Origin: Tyto alba
Lineage: Eukaryota > Chordata > Aves > Strigiformes > Tytonidae
NCBI RefSeq assembly: GCF_018691265.1
Contig: NW_024881321.1
Location: 13,023,387 to 13,087,386 of the forward strand
Reading direction: 5' to 3'
Length of the DNA stretch: 64,000 nucleotides
The position numbers and the translations under genes are program-made. This document shows, one piece after another, positions 63,428 through 64,000 of the stretch (the first letter of the stretch is position 1; every line of letters begins with the position of its first letter). The notes beneath the pieces were generated by a model that saw nothing but the letters and a program-made list of their open reading frames with translations, ran no database searches and had not been told where the DNA came from.

Positions 63428-64000
63428 TGTTGGTAAACCCCAGTGGGCAGCTAGGCACTACACAGATGCTGGATAACTTCCCCCCCAACCATGACCCCTC
63501 AGAGGGATAGGGGAAGAGGAAAGGAAGAATAAAAGCAAGAAAACTTAGGTGTCTATATTTAAAAATTAAAAAGAAAAAAAAAATCATAAGTAAAGGATAA
63601 GTGGAAGAAGAGAGGTGAAAACAGAAGAAAACAAGTGATGCAAAGACAATCATTCATACTCCCAATGGCAGACAGATGCCCACCAAGTTTCTGAGCAAAA
63701 GGTGGCTACCCTTCCTAAAATGTCCTATTTTCCCGTTTGTTGCTAAGCAAGTCATTATACGGTATGGAGTATCTCTGGTTAGTTCAGGTCATCTGCAGGT
63801 TTGTGTCAGCTCAGCTCCCAACCTATCGTGCAACCTCCAGTCTTTAAACTAGGAAGAGGTCACAGTGGGAGCCATTGAGGCTAGCAAAGCTAGAACTTAA
63901 GTCTCTTACCAGTATTGTTTTGGTCACAAATCGAAAACACAGTACTATATGAGCTCTTATGAAGAAAATTAACTCTATCCTATCCAGGTACGCCTTCTTT
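63428..64000 (-). mobile_element. LTR of an endogenous retrovirus, minus strand, reaching the window edge
   Basis: The left end (tgttggtaaacccc at 63428) is the reverse complement of the '…ggggtttaaccacaaca' LTR end seen at 27209. It shares 'gaagaggaaaggaagaataa', 'gtgatgcaaagacaatca', 'ctcccaacctatcgtgcaac' and 'tatgaagaaaattaactcta' with the LTR at 44195-44783, so the two are close relatives. The right end is unclear within the last 15 bases, so the element may continue past the window. Whether it is a solo LTR or the 3' LTR of a longer provirus to the right cannot be decided here. Confidence 0.85.

Noticed and set aside
44195..64000. LTRs at 44.2 kb and 63.4 kb as the two ends of one 19-kb provirus
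   Set aside because: No gag, pol or env remnants were recognised between them, and the first has a plausible duplication of its own target site.

Overview
The window looks like AT-rich vertebrate nuclear DNA, almost certainly from a bird. The evidence is a set of CR1 non-LTR retrotransposon pieces with the avian ATTCTATG-type 3' tail, plus four LTRs that match, from memory, endogenous-retrovirus LTRs spread through bird genomes. Mammalian-type interspersed repeats (Alu, B1/B2, L1) were not recognised. The species cannot be named from the sequence alone. No host protein-coding exon, tRNA, rRNA or known ncRNA gene could be supported. The open frames are short and scattered, and most lie in repeats or low-complexity tracts. 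The window reads as a gene desert or the inside of a very large intron.

Layout. From 1 to 13.8 kb is mostly unannotated AT-rich DNA, with an old dispersed repeat (about 551-650), an A-rich tract (1561-1680) and a minus-strand CR1 tail (about 9115-9340). At 13.85-14.31 kb is a well-preserved CR1 3' end on the plus strand. From 14.3 to 25.4 kb is unique-looking DNA with several islands that resemble conserved non-coding elements (15.1, 16.9-17.2, 18.1 and 23.4-23.7 kb), an (AT)n tract (19957-20001) and a 136-bp tetranucleotide microsatellite (24368-24503). At 25.49-27.21 kb two solo LTRs of different families lie 55 bp apart in opposite orientation, each with a perfect 5-bp target-site duplication.

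From 27.2 to 35.2 kb is unique DNA with an (AAAAC)n satellite (29324-29412). At 35.2-36.3 kb a minus-strand CR1 body fragment keeps the end of ORF1 (esterase-like domain) and the start of ORF2 (endonuclease). A short minus-strand CR1 tail (39976-40075) and a very old CR1-like fragment (about 41125-41340) follow. A minus-strand LTR occupies 44195-44783. At 49.79-51.87 kb is the longest CR1, with a recognisable but broken reverse transcriptase. From 51.9 to 61.0 kb is mostly unique DNA. At 61.02-62.18 kb is an older CR1 with an internal deletion in its reverse transcriptase. The window ends inside a fourth LTR (63428 to the edge), a relative of the one at 44.2 kb.

Nothing here forms an operon-like or multi-gene system. 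The coding remnants are all retroelement genes carrying stops and frameshifts. The best leads are the paired solo LTRs, the dated succession of CR1 decay states, and a handful of island-like stretches with clustered homeobox, E-box or RFX-like motifs that could be developmental enhancers. The last point is inference and needs cross-species alignment.
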